A stretch of DNA of 32,643 nucleotides, from NCBI GenBank assembly GCA_020831765.1, contig JAFIFY010000049.1, positions 1 to 32,643 on the forward strand. The letters run 5' to 3'. The notes beneath the pieces are model-generated. The model saw nothing but the letters and a program-made list of their open reading frames with translations. It ran no database searches and was not told the DNA's origin. This DNA is from Phycisphaeraceae bacterium. GTDB lineage: Bacteria > Planctomycetota > Phycisphaerae > Phycisphaerales > Phycisphaeraceae. Of the stretch, positions 10,905 through 22,080 are shown piece by piece; within the stretch, counting starts at the first letter, position 1; each line of letters starts with the position of its first letter. The position numbers and the translations under genes are program-made.

Positions 10905-11118
10905 GTCGGGCTCGAGCCGGCGGCCAACGCTTGGGGCCGCGGGATGAGGACGCGGTCTAAACCAAAAAACGTCTTAAAATGAGCGTTTCATGGTTACTTA
11001 AGCGAATAATACGATCGTCTGCTTGCCTAAAAACGAACCGGACGTTACGCTCCATTGCATGGGCCCCTGGACAGGAATGCGCGGCAGAATGCTCCAGGGT
11101 GCCTCAAGCGGCTGACAC

Positions 11119-11134
11119 AGGAGGCACCAAGGTG
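11119..11134 (+). promoter_or_regulatory. Strong ribosome site fixing the GTG start of the AraC-type gene
   Basis: A perfect AGGAGG at 11119-11124 lies 7 bases before GTG at 11132. The frame is open from an ATG at 10979, but that ATG has no ribosome site, and the sequence between is comparatively AT-rich and looks like promoter and leader. Confidence 0.8.
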
Positions 11135-12315
11135 TCCACGTTGCCCGAAGACCAGGGCGTTGCGCCTCTTCCCTGGGAGGAAACAGCGCCGGAACTCGGA
11201 CGCAGGCTCAAGTCCTTGTTGGGCTGCGATGCGTTCGCGGTTCAGATCGTCGATCTCAATGCTCGGCGGCATGATGGCTTGCTCGCGACCGATGGTTTCG
11301 ACCAGTCCCTGCTGGCCAGCTATCTCGACGCTCCGCCGTCCGATGATCCATTACTGGGTGATGCGGTTGGGGCCGGATGGGTCGATTGCTCCGGCCGGAC
11401 ACCGGAAGCGGGCCGGCATGCGGGGTTGGCGTCTTTGCTGGGCAACCGCCGCGCCACGGTGCATGTCGTGCCCGAATCCATGTTGGATAAGACCTGGTGG
11501 GTGCTTGTACTGCGCTGGCCGGAAGGCGCGGAAAAAATTCCGGATGATGCGGCCAGGCGGTTGCGCGGCGATCTGCTGCTGCGCCGCTGGCACATCAACT
11601 TCAACCGGTGCATCAAGCCCGAGGGAACCCGGACCCTGCTCGCCGATGATGGACGCACGCTGGCCGCTGATGTCGCCGACCGATGGACGGCCATCGACCA
11701 GCCCAAGGATGATCGATCGATTCTCAACGCGCTGCGCCAGATGATCCCGCAGTGGTTCCCATCCTTCGTTCCCGGTGCGTGGCACGACCTGTCGCTACAG
11801 ACCGAAGCCGGCCCCCGATGGATTCGATTCCAGCAGCGCAGCGCGACCGCCGCCAATGGGCAGGGGCCCTTCTACTGGCTTCTGGAATCGCATCCGCTGA
11901 TGGAGGATGACCCGCCGGTGGTCGGCCGCATCGAAGACTCGCGCGTCGCCGAGGCGCTGACCCTGATCCATCATCGATATCGCGAATCACCCACGCTCAA
12001 AAACCTGGGCGATTGGCTCAAAATCAGCCCGTTCTATCTCCATCGCCTCTTCATTAAGGAAGTGGGCATCAGCCCGAAACAGTATCTCCAGCGAAGGCAA
12101 CTCCAGATGGCGCGGCTGCTGCTCCTGAGCACGGACCGCGCCGTCGGCGATATCGCCGGCGAGTGCGGCTTTGCCAGTCATGGCCATTTCACCACCACCT
12201 TCCACCGCGTGGCCGGCGTCAGTCCGATCGATTTCCGCCGGGCCGATGCCGACTCCGGCGATGATCCGCCGCCACCCCGCGGTCGCCCAGGCCGCAGGCC
12301 CAAGCAAGCCACCCA

Positions 12316-12319
<4 letters not shown>
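11132..12319 (+). CDS. AraC-family transcriptional regulator with uncharacterised N-terminal sensor
   Basis: DNA-binding regulator of 395 residues. The C-terminal two-helix-turn-helix AraC module spans about 272-369: first helix pair around [19 protein letters not shown], second around [11 protein letters not shown] followed by [19 protein letters not shown], the classic signature. Residues 1-270 show no cupin or GATase pattern. The order of strands and helices could be a GAF- or PAS-like sensor, which I cannot confirm. A Pro/Arg/Lys-rich tail ends the protein. The stop overlaps that of gcvP by four bases in a convergent arrangement. Targets are unknown; the neighbouring genes give no clear clue. 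Confidence 0.85.
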
Positions 12320-15285
<2,966 letters not shown>

Positions 15286-15328
15286 TCGCATAATCCTTTG
15301 CTTGATGATCAAAATCTGGGAACGGGAC

Positions 15329-15357
15329 ATTGTAGGACAACCCGAACACGATCCCAA
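15329..15357 (-). promoter_or_regulatory. Sigma-70-like promoter of gcvP
   Basis: On the minus strand TTGGGA (15352-15357) and TACAAT (15329-15334) are separated by 17 bases. The -10 matches the consensus at five of six positions and the -35 at four. Transcription would start near 15322, about 37 bases before the ATG at 15285. Confidence 0.55.
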
Positions 15358-15416
15358 CCGGAGAGGGAAGCGACCCCCCGAGCTGTCGATCCCGCATCCG
15401 GCCCCCCGGAACCCCG

Positions 15417-15453
15417 GCCCCCACGGGTGGCGCCGCTCCATCCCCGTGGGGGC
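15417..15453. repeat. Perfect 11-base inverted repeat (GC-rich hairpin)
   Basis: GCCCCCACGGG at 15417-15427 pairs perfectly with CCCGTGGGGGC at 15443-15453 around a 15-base loop. It lies between the two divergent promoters. No T-run follows on either strand, so it is not a normal intrinsic terminator. It could be an operator or a structure insulating the two units. Confidence 0.6.
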
Positions 15454-15534
15454 GCGAAAAGTGGCTCCCCAACCGCTCTGGACGACGCGGCGGCAAGGTG
15501 GTGCGTCAGTGAGCCGAACGCCATGGATCACTCT

Positions 15535-15563
15535 TTGCCCCGCGCCTCGGCCCCCATTAGAAT
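15535..15563 (+). promoter_or_regulatory. Sigma-70-like promoter of the restriction-modification cassette
   Basis: TTGCCC (15535-15540) and TAGAAT (15558-15563) are spaced by 17 bases. The -10 matches at five of six positions. A start near 15570 gives a leader of about 75 bases. I see no controller-protein box of the PvuII C-box type and no controller gene. Confidence 0.45.
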
Positions 15564-15645
15564 CCTTGGTCGGCAGGATCGCAGCACCCGTTCCGCTCAA
15601 CGGTTCGGCGGCGTGACCGCTCTCGACCAACGGAGTGCCCCCATC

Positions 15646-16638
15646 ATGCTGTCGCTTGAAAACTCGGCGACTGACCTTCCCTGGCTGGAGAGAATCGGCC
15701 TGGCGAAGCAAAAACCTTTCTACCACACCAACCTTGGTGCGGCCTTCCTGGGTGACTCGTTGGCCGGAATGAAGCGGATTCCCTCGGAATCCATTGATCT
15801 GGTCGTGACCAGCCCGCCATTCGCCCTGACTCGAAAAAAGGAATACGGCAACGAGCCGATCGAGCGATATCTCGAATGGTTTATTCCTTTTTGTGAGGAG
15901 ATCAAACGAATCCTGACGCCGAAGGGGTCGTTCGTCCTGGACATCGGCGGGGCGTGGATTCCCGGAGCTCCGGTTCGAAGCACCTACCATTTTGAGGTCG
16001 CGGTTCAACTCGCACGAATGTTCCATCTCGCTCAGGATTTCTATTGGTACAACCCGGCCCGTCTGCCGACGCCCGCCGAGTGGGTGACCGTTCGGCGCGT
16101 CCGTGTCAAGGATGCGGTCAACACCGTGTGGTGGTTCAGCAAGACCGAGAACCCCGATGCGGACAACCGTCGCGTCCTGGTCCCGTACAGCGAGTCCATG
16201 AAATCGTTGATCAAGAACGGGTATAAGGCCAAAAAGCGGCCCAGCGGACACGATATCTCGGAAAAGTTCGGCAAGGATAACGGTGGCGCGATTCCGCCGA
16301 ATCTGCTCACCATCGCCAACACCGAGTCCAATTCCGCGTACCTAAGGCTCTGCCGGGAGTTCAGCGTCAAGCCCCATCCCGCGCGTTTCCCCGCCAAGCT
16401 GGTTGAGTTCTTCGTTGATTTTCTGGTCGATCGAGATTCCGATCCGCTGATTCTTGATCCGTTCGGCGGAAGCAATGTCACCGGGTCAGTGGCTGAGGAT
16501 CGTGGATTTCGCTGGGTCACGTTTGAACAAAGTGATGAATACATGCGAGGCTCGATGCTCAGATTTCTTGATGGGCCTTTGTTCACCGAACCCCGGATCC
16601 GGTCGTTGATCTCGGGTGAATCGACCGGTCGAAAGTAG
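15646..16638 (+). CDS. DNA (cytosine-N4) methyltransferase, M.PvuII-like
   Basis: Modification enzyme, 330 residues. Catalytic motif IV is at 55-59 (TSPPF), the form typical of N4-cytosine methylases; SAM-binding motif I is near the C-terminus at 271-280 ([10 protein letters not shown]). This order defines the beta class. From memory of M.PvuII, several segments match nearly word for word: [42 protein letters not shown]-like, IPPNLL and [10 protein letters not shown].PvuII makes CAGCTG into its N4-methyl form, so this site or a close relative is the likely target. Start 15646 is set by GGAG 10 bases upstream and by the M.PvuII alignment. Codon use seems less GC-skewed than in neighbours, suggesting acquisition by transfer. 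The nuclease gene follows after 5 bases. Confidence 0.93.
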   Translation: MLSLENSATDLPWLERIGLAKQKPFYHTNLGAAFLGDSLAGMKRIPSESIDLVVTSPPFALTRKKEYGNEPIERYLEWFIPFCEEIKRILTPKGSFVLDIGGAWIPGAPVRSTYHFEVAVQLARMFHLAQDFYWYNPARLPTPAEWVTVRRVRVKDAVNTVWWFSKTENPDADNRRVLVPYSESMKSLIKNGYKAKKRPSGHDISEKFGKDNGGAIPPNLLTIANTESNSAYLRLCREFSVKPHPARFPAKLVEFFVDFLVDRDSDPLILDPFGGSNVTGSVAEDRGFRWVTFEQSDEYMRGSMLRFLDGPLFTEPRIRSLISGESTGRK

Positions 16639-16643
16639 TCCAT

Positions 16644-17675
16644 ATGCCGGGAATCAGGTTTCCACATATCGCGGAGAAATTTCTCGCGGCCCTTGAGCTG
16701 GCCGGAGCGACCGTCATCCTTCAATCCGCCGTGGATTCCCGGCCTCTGACCGCGGGTGTGGTCGTGGGTGGAGAATCCTACCGCATGGAAATCTACCTTT
16801 GGACGATTACCCACGGTGGTAAGGGGCGAAAACGCCCGCGCGAATACAGAATTCAGAGGACCGCCGCCGCGCCGTTCGTGTTGAAGGCCGGCGTTCGAAC
16901 AATCATGGGAGGATGGCACGAGGATACCGGGACGTGGGCGTTCTGGGATGTCCGTCGACACCTGACGAAAGCCAAGTCGCCGAGTTCGCAGATTTCTCTT
17001 GACACTCTCGAGAAGGCGTCGATCGCAGGGCTGGCCACGGAAACGAGGAATCTTCACGAAGGGCGGGAGATCGCCATCGCGGTTCAGCCTGACTTTCTGC
17101 TCTGGTATATCCAGGAGTATGAGCGAATCTACGACGTTGCTCCCGAGGTTGACGATGCGGGGAATCTGGTGGACGCCTCGCCGGAGGATGAGCGGAACTT
17201 CATTGATACAGCGTCGGATGAACATGCGGTCTCCCGCCGCCATGGGCTCGTGGAAGTCGTGCGACAGTTCCGAGAGGCACGGTTCAGACCGCTCGTTCTG
17301 CGAGCCTATGGCTACCGCTGTTGCCTGACCGGAGTCGCCCTCAGGCTGGTCGATGCCGCCCATATTGTCCCGGTCTCTGATCCGGGAAGCACTGACGATC
17401 CCCGCAACGGCCTTGCGCTGAACCCGTTGCTTCACCGCGCTTATGATGCCGGCCTGCTCGGCCTTCTTCCCGGGGGGCGTACAGCGCTCAACGAGCGACG
17501 TCTCGATGGGTTGCGTGCTCAAAGATTGGATGGTGGCCTCAACTTGCTCCGACAGTCGCTCCCCCCTGAAATGCGGATGCCCAGTTCGCCGGAATTTCGT
17601 CCTCCCGATGAATACTTTCTCAGGGGGTTGCGAGCACGAGGGTGGACGGACGACGACATCGGATCATCCGCCTAA
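16644..17675 (+). CDS. HNH endonuclease, probable cognate restriction enzyme
   Basis: Probable restriction partner of the methylase just upstream; the 5-base gap indicates translational coupling. The C-terminal HNH nuclease of the HNH_2 type is clear: paired cysteines C226-C227 and LTG, then H240 (DAAHIVP), N255 (RNGLALN) and H264 (LHRAYDAG). Residues 1-200 form a separate domain with alternating strands (YRMEIYLWTITHGG, REYRIQRT, IAIAVQPDFLLWYI) that resembles the N-terminal domain of stand-alone HNH_2 nucleases and probably reads DNA. R.PvuII itself is a 157-residue PD-(D/E)XK enzyme, so this is a different nuclease fold beside a PvuII-like methylase. Restriction at the same site is inferred from the pairing. 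Confidence 0.87.
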   Translation: MPGIRFPHIAEKFLAALELAGATVILQSAVDSRPLTAGVVVGGESYRMEIYLWTITHGGKGRKRPREYRIQRTAAAPFVLKAGVRTIMGGWHEDTGTWAFWDVRRHLTKAKSPSSQISLDTLEKASIAGLATETRNLHEGREIAIAVQPDFLLWYIQEYERIYDVAPEVDDAGNLVDASPEDERNFIDTASDEHAVSRRHGLVEVVRQFREARFRPLVLRAYGYRCCLTGVALRLVDAAHIVPVSDPGSTDDPRNGLALNPLLHRAYDAGLLGLLPGGRTALNERRLDGLRAQRLDGGLNLLRQSLPPEMRMPSSPEFRPPDEYFLRGLRARGWTDDDIGSSA

Positions 17676-17753
17676 GCTGAATTATTCCGTCCGATGAGCG
17701 ACCATTGCGTCCCGGATCGGCTCGCCACGCCACGCGCTCCCATCGCCGACCCC

Positions 17754-17791
17754 GCCGCGCTATGCGGCACATGCGTCCGGCGGAGCGCGGC
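17754..17791. repeat. Inverted repeat between convergent genes
   Basis: GCCGCGCT (17754-17761) and AGCGCGGC (17784-17791) form a perfect 8-base stem. It sits in the 226-base gap after the HNH nuclease stop and before the end of the converging unknown gene. There is no T-run, so a terminator role is only possible. Nothing else is recognised in this gap. Confidence 0.35.
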
Positions 17792-17901
17792 CCCGCAAGT
17801 TCACACTCGTGTCCGCGATTCCGATTCGTGAGTCCGCCTCATCGACAGGCGCGCCCGTCTCGTCATCGAGCGATATTCACTTTTCACTTCGCGTTGGTGG
17901 G

Positions 17902-19152
17902 CTAGCTGCTGTCGAGTTTTGTCGGCTCGAGGTGGGTGTTGTGCGGGTTCATCGCCGGGGATTGGCGGTAGACGGGGCTTCGTTCGAGCAAGCGCTCATC
18001 CGGGCGCCAGTGGAGGTGCGGATCGCCCTGGGCTTCGAGCATCTCGTCGAGCATCTTCGCTTCTTCGATCTGTTGCCAGCCGGATATCGAGACGGTGCGA
18101 CCGCCGGGCGACATGGCATCGACCAATTGCGCGGCCAGATCGTGGCGGCGTTTGGCGACCTGTTCGACCGGTTCTTCGGGCCGTGGCGGATGGATCGACT
18201 CGGCCGGTGGCTCGATGCCGGCCTCAACCAGATGCTCGGCCTGTTCCTCCGGGTCGCCGAGATGATCGCTCTCGATCATGAGCGCTTCTTCCTCGCGAAG
18301 CAGGTGGGCCATCAGAGCATCCTGGTATCGCTGTTGACCTCCGTCCGATTCAGCTTGGCGCTCATTGGCGTGGGCATCCGAAGCCGGTGTCGGGCATCCG
18401 GTGTTGTTCAGGCCATGACCGACCTGATGATCGTGACGATCGGCGGTGGCGCCATGCTGGGAGGCATCGCGGCAACCCGTTGACATTGGCGACAGCTCGG
18501 CCATGTCGCTGGAGGCGGGGTCGCGGCCGAAAGTCGAGTCATTCCGCCGCGCATATCGGGTGGTGGATGGATCGCGTGGGTACGGGGTGGGTCTTAGCCC
18601 CAGGAGTTCTTCGATGCATCGCAGGGCGCGCAAACGTTCGTTGTTCCTGGCTTGGGGATCGGCGACGATCCGCTGATACCAGGCGATCAACTCGGCCGTT
18701 ATCTGCTCGCGGGGCCGCTTCAGCCGGGCCACCATTCGTTGTCGGGCTTGCTCGATCCAGCGTGTGATGATCGGCGCGCTGGCGTTGCCCAGTTCATCGC
18801 AGAGTTTCAGACGAATCCGCGACTCATCCTGCGCCTCGGAGAGCATCACCACGCAGCGATCGATCATCAATGTCTCGAAATGAGCTTCTTCAGGAGAGGG
18901 CTGACCTTCCGGGCGCATCGCCTCCGCGGGCGGGGCTTCCCGGGGCGGGCGATCGGCTTCCGGGGGCGGGCGATCGGCTTCCGGGGGTAGGCGATCGGCT
19001 TCCGGGGGTGGGGGCTGATGGGCATTCTGGGTCGAGCGTCGCGGCGCTTCAGCGCATCGGCTCGGCGCTTCATCGAGCTGCATTGAGAACGTCGCCTCGA
19101 TGCCGTGGATGGGCAGGGCGTTGGTGCCGGGATGTTCGAGCAGTTGGGTCAT
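17902..19152 (-). CDS. Hypothetical protein with Pro/Glu repeats and a terminase-small-subunit-like helical region
   Basis: Function not recognised; 416 residues, charged, no signal peptide or membrane span. From the N-terminus: a short leader, then about three and a half copies of a PPPEADR heptad at about 47-75 encoded by a 21-base tandem repeat. A helical segment at about 95-190 follows (ITRWIEQARQRM, LIAWYQRIV, RCIEELLGL), whose pattern recalls the HTH-plus-helix arrangement of phage terminase small subunits seen often in planctomycetes. The rest is acidic and low in complexity, ending in further helices. No ribosome site precedes the ATG at 19152; the ATG at 19083 is an alternative that keeps all repeats. 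It is divergent from pilT. The opposite strand is also open in part, but this frame has the more protein-like composition. Confidence 0.6.
   Translation of the reverse strand: MTQLLEHPGTNALPIHGIEATFSMQLDEAPSRCAEAPRRSTQNAHQPPPPEADRLPPEADRPPPEADRPPREAPPAEAMRPEGQPSPEEAHFETLMIDRCVVMLSEAQDESRIRLKLCDELGNASAPIITRWIEQARQRMVARLKRPREQITAELIAWYQRIVADPQARNNERLRALRCIEELLGLRPTPYPRDPSTTRYARRNDSTFGRDPASSDMAELSPMSTGCRDASQHGATADRHDHQVGHGLNNTGCPTPASDAHANERQAESDGGQQRYQDALMAHLLREEEALMIESDHLGDPEEQAEHLVEAGIEPPAESIHPPRPEEPVEQVAKRRHDLAAQLVDAMSPGGRTVSISGWQQIEEAKMLDEMLEAQGDPHLHWRPDERLLERSPVYRQSPAMNPHNTHLEPTKLDSS
18933..19016. repeat. 21-base tandem repeat (PPPEADR-coding minisatellite)
   Basis: Three clear units run at 18954-18974, 18975-18995 and from 18996, with a degenerate one before them at about 18933-18953. 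Each contains TTCCGGGG(G) followed by GCGATCGG or a near form. The length of 21 bases keeps the reading frame, so copy number can vary without breaking the gene. It shares its G-rich core with the motif found elsewhere in the window. Confidence 0.85.
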
Positions 19153-19486
19153 GACCGGGCGTGGATCGATCGTGCCGTGATGGCCGCGCGGCGGAGAAGG
19201 GCGTTGGCACCGATGCCGCCGCGCGGAAAATGAACGACTTGGTCACATCTCCATTTGCCGGGCCGGCCCTGAGCAGCGCGATCGGCGGTGCCGACCGCAC
19301 CGTTACCGGACGATTGCGCCCCGGCACCAGGGCTGGTTCTGCCGGATGCGACGATCGCGCGGGTTGGGCGGGCCGGCGACTTTATGCGGCGGGCGCTGAC
19401 TGGATCATGTCCGGGGAAAAGTTGGCCGATAGCTTCCGGGCGGGTCGGCGGACCCGGCGAACGATCCACGGGGAGCGAGGGAACCG
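19153..19486. other. 334-base divergent intergenic region upstream of pilT
   Basis: No convincing gene is seen. It contains a perfect 11-base inverted repeat (19184-19226) and must carry the promoters of pilT and of the divergent unknown gene, but I cannot identify clear -35/-10 pairs. GAGGGA lies just before the pilT start. Confidence 0.45.
19184..19226. repeat. Perfect 11-base inverted repeat upstream of pilT
   Basis: CCGCGCGGCGG (19184-19194) pairs perfectly with CCGCCGCGCGG (19216-19226) around a 21-base loop. No T-run follows on either strand. It lies 32 bases from the start of the unknown gene and 260 bases before pilT, so it may be an operator or a structure in the leader of a divergent transcript. 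Confidence 0.55.
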
Positions 19487-20542
19487 ATGCAACTGGACAC
19501 CATACTCAAGCGCGCCGTCGAACTGGAGGCCTCGGATATCCATCTGGTCAGCGGCCATGTGCCGATGGCCCGGATTCACACCATCATGGCGCCGTTGGAT
19601 TTTCCGGTGATCACGCCCGAGAGCGCGATGCGGATGGCCCAGCAGATGGCCTCCGAGGACCATCAGAAGCACCTGGCCAAGATCAAGGATGCCGACTTCT
19701 CTTACGAGATTCCCGGCCTGGCGCGCTTCCGCGTCAATGTTCACATGCAGCGGCACGCGGTCGGCATCACCATGCGATTGATCAAGACCAAGATTCCGCC
19801 GTTCGATGCGCTGGGTCTACCCGAGGTGGTCAAGCGCCTGACCTACCTGCCGCGCGGCCTGATCCTGGTCACCGGCGATACGGGCTCGGGCAAGAGCACG
19901 ACGCTGGCGGCCATGATCGATTCCATGAACTGCCGGTATCGCAAGCACATCATCACGCTGGAAGACCCGGTGGAATACACCTTCGTCTCGAACAAATCGC
20001 TGATCGAGCAGCGTGAACTGGGCGACGATGTGCCCAGCTTCAGCTCAGGTCTTCGCCACGTGCTGCGTCAGGATCCGGACATCATCCTCGTCGGCGAAAT
20101 GCGCGATCTGGAAACCACCGCCGCGGCCATCACCGCCGCGGAAACCGGACACCTGGTGTTGAGCACGCTGCACACCATCAACGCCTCGCAGACGGTCGAG
20201 CGAATCGTCGATATGTACCCCGCCGATCAGCAGAACCAGATTCGGTCCATGCTGGCCAACACCCTGCAGGCCGTGATCAGCCAGACGCTGCTTCGCCGGA
20301 CGGACAAGAAGGGCATGATCCCGGCGGTCGAGGTGATGCTGTGTACCCCGGCGGTGCGCAACCTGATCCGCGAGAACCGGGTGTTTGAAATTCCCAACGT
20401 GATCGAGACCAACCGCGTCCTGGGCATGAACACGCTGGACAACGCGATCACCGAGCTTTACTTCAACGGATTGATCAGCCGTGAGGATGCGGTGGCCCAG
20501 GCGGCGTATCCGGACAAGATCGAGCGGCAACTCGCCGCCTGA
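19487..20542 (+). CDS. pilT: Type IV pilus retraction ATPase PilT
   Basis: Hexameric AAA-like secretion ATPase that depolymerises type IV pili and drives twitching. The N-terminal PAS-like region begins with ASDIHL. Walker A is at 130-138 (GDTGSGKST), the Asp box at about 158-163 (LEDPVEY), Walker B with E204 (ILVGEMRD) and the His box at 223-230 (LVLSTLHT). The PilT-specific helix motif is present near residue 288 as PAVRNLIREN, which separates it from PilB. Length 351 is standard. GAGGGA precedes the ATG. It heads the pilus cluster and is followed after 80 bases by pilC; no pilB is in the window. Confidence 0.95.
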   Translation: MQLDTILKRAVELEASDIHLVSGHVPMARIHTIMAPLDFPVITPESAMRMAQQMASEDHQKHLAKIKDADFSYEIPGLARFRVNVHMQRHAVGITMRLIKTKIPPFDALGLPEVVKRLTYLPRGLILVTGDTGSGKSTTLAAMIDSMNCRYRKHIITLEDPVEYTFVSNKSLIEQRELGDDVPSFSSGLRHVLRQDPDIILVGEMRDLETTAAAITAAETGHLVLSTLHTINASQTVERIVDMYPADQQNQIRSMLANTLQAVISQTLLRRTDKKGMIPAVEVMLCTPAVRNLIRENRVFEIPNVIETNRVLGMNTLDNAITELYFNGLISREDAVAQAAYPDKIERQLAA

Positions 20543-20571
20543 TCGGCCGGCATCGAGGATGAGAGACATCG

Positions 20572-20580
20572 AAGGAGGTG
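20572..20580 (+). promoter_or_regulatory. Perfect Shine-Dalgarno-like sequence without a matching start
   Basis: AAGGAGGTG is fully complementary to the 3' end of 16S rRNA but lies 42 bases before the homology-supported pilC start at 20623. The in-frame GTG at 20578 overlaps it and cannot use it. A TTG at 20582 would be followed by only a few codons. Confidence 0.4.
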
Positions 20581-20622
20581 GTTGATCCGGCGCTGACCAG
20601 GCGCGGGATCACCGGCAGAGCC

Positions 20623-21846
20623 ATGCCCCAGTACCGCTATCAGAGCCGCAACAACGAAGGTCAGATGCAGGGCGGCATCCTCGTGGCCGAGAACGCCATG
20701 GCCGCGGCCCAGACGCTGCGCAATCGCGGCCTGCGCGTGGTCAATCTCTCGGTCACGGACACCAAGACCCGCACCCTCGCCGAAACCCTCAAGGCCCTCA
20801 ACTACCAATCCGGCCCCACCCAGCGCGATGTGCTCAATTTTACCAGCCAGCTCGCCGTCATGATCCGCGCCGGCATCAGCCTCCGCGCCGCGATCGAGGG
20901 CATCGCCGAACAGCAGGAAAACCTCAAGTTCCGCAACATCCTGATGCAGATCAAGCAGGATGTCGAGGCCGGCAAGAGCTTCTCCGAGTCGCTGGCCAAG
21001 CATCCCAAGCAGTTCAACCCGCTGTATGTGAACATGGTCCGGGCGTCGGAGGTCTCCGGCTCGTTCAGCCGGATGCTCGACCGGATCGCGGCCTATCTGA
21101 CGCAATGGATCGAGACCCGGGCGATGGTCATCGGCGCGATGATCTATCCGGGCGTGATCATGGGCCTGGCCGTGTCGGTGACGGTGTTCCTCCTGACGTT
21201 CGTCTTGCCCAAGTTCGCCGCCGTTTTCGAGGGCAAGGAATCGGCCATGCCCTGGCCGACGATCTTCCTGATGAACCTCTCGGCGTTCATGATCGAGTGG
21301 TACTGGGCGATCGCGCTGGGCGCTTTGTTCGGCGGGCTGGGATTGTTCCTGTTCCTCCGCACCGATGTCGGGGCGTGGTGGTTCGATGGGGTCAAGCTCA
21401 AGTTTCCGATCTTCAAGAAGATGTTCCGCGCGCTGTACATCGGTCGCGGCCTTCAGACCATGGGCGAACTGGTCAACGCCGGTGTGCCCATGCTCGATAC
21501 CATCCAGATCACGGGCGATATCTCCGGCAACCGGCACTATCGGCGAATGTGGAAGCGCGTGTTCGCCTCGGTCAAGGAAGGCAAGAAGATCGCAACGCCC
21601 CTGTTGCGAACCTCGCTCTTTCCCAATTCCGTGACGCAGATGGTCGCCGCCGGCGAGGAGTCGGGCAAGCTGGGCGAGGTTCTGGATGAGGTCTCGACCT
21701 TCTATGCCAAGCAGCTTCGCGAGACGATCAAGACCGTGACGAGCATGATCGAGCCCATCATGATCATCATCATGGGCAGTGTCGTCGGCTTCATCGCCAT
21801 GGCGATCATCCTCCCGATCTTCAAGCTCTCGACGCTCGTGCAGTAA
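20623..21846 (+). CDS. pilC: Type IV pilus inner-membrane platform protein PilC
   Basis: Polytopic membrane protein (GspF family) that couples the PilB/PilT motors to pilus subunits. The 407 residues contain two T2SSF domains, each with TSQLAVMIRAGI- or MGELVNAGVPML-type cores. Three membrane spans are evident: about 170-195 (GVIMGLAVSVTVFLLTFVLP), 225-245, and the C-terminal MIEPIMIIIMGSVVG region. The start MPQYRYQSRN matches the normal PilC start; the frame is open upstream to 20578. It is probably cotranscribed with pilT and the minor pilin genes that follow. Confidence 0.93.
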   Translation: MPQYRYQSRNNEGQMQGGILVAENAMAAAQTLRNRGLRVVNLSVTDTKTRTLAETLKALNYQSGPTQRDVLNFTSQLAVMIRAGISLRAAIEGIAEQQENLKFRNILMQIKQDVEAGKSFSESLAKHPKQFNPLYVNMVRASEVSGSFSRMLDRIAAYLTQWIETRAMVIGAMIYPGVIMGLAVSVTVFLLTFVLPKFAAVFEGKESAMPWPTIFLMNLSAFMIEWYWAIALGALFGGLGLFLFLRTDVGAWWFDGVKLKFPIFKKMFRALYIGRGLQTMGELVNAGVPMLDTIQITGDISGNRHYRRMWKRVFASVKEGKKIATPLLRTSLFPNSVTQMVAAGEESGKLGEVLDEVSTFYAKQLRETIKTVTSMIEPIMIIIMGSVVGFIAMAIILPIFKLSTLVQ

Positions 21847-22080
21847 CGACGGCCGGACGCCGATCGCCGAGCCCGCGACGCCAGGACCGGGCCGGGTGGG
21901 TGGTTCGATCGTGGATCGGCGCGGCGATGACCGGCCGGACGGCAAGGCATCTTGCGCGCATCTGTATCGGTCGGGCGGGGCGTGACGGTGGGTGAATGGA
22001 GTAAACCACGGCCGATGGAGCAATTCCGGCGACATGGCCGGCCGATCAATCGTATATCTACCTTGACGGGTGCAACAGCC

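Larger units (their letters stand above)
15286..15645. other. 360-base divergent intergenic region between gcvP and the methylase
   Basis: It holds the gcvP promoter (minus strand), an 11-base-arm GC-rich hairpin, one CCCCCGGAA motif at 15403-15411 and the methylase promoter (plus strand). An in-frame ATG at 15523 could extend the methylase by 41 codons but lies upstream of the predicted promoter. I looked for a glycine riboswitch before gcvP and saw none: the leader is too short and lacks its conserved core. Confidence 0.6.

Noticed and set aside
15286-16251. Minus-strand extension upstream of gcvP
   Set aside because: It runs antisense through the methylase and past the gcvP promoter; the sequence has no P-protein homology.
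17809-18483. Plus-strand frame opposite the unknown repeat protein
   Set aside because: It has no ribosome site or recognisable domain; the minus frame is longer and has more protein-like composition. Some doubt remains.
18933-19016. CRISPR-like array
   Set aside because: The 21-base units are directly adjacent with no spacers and code for a protein heptad; it is a minisatellite.
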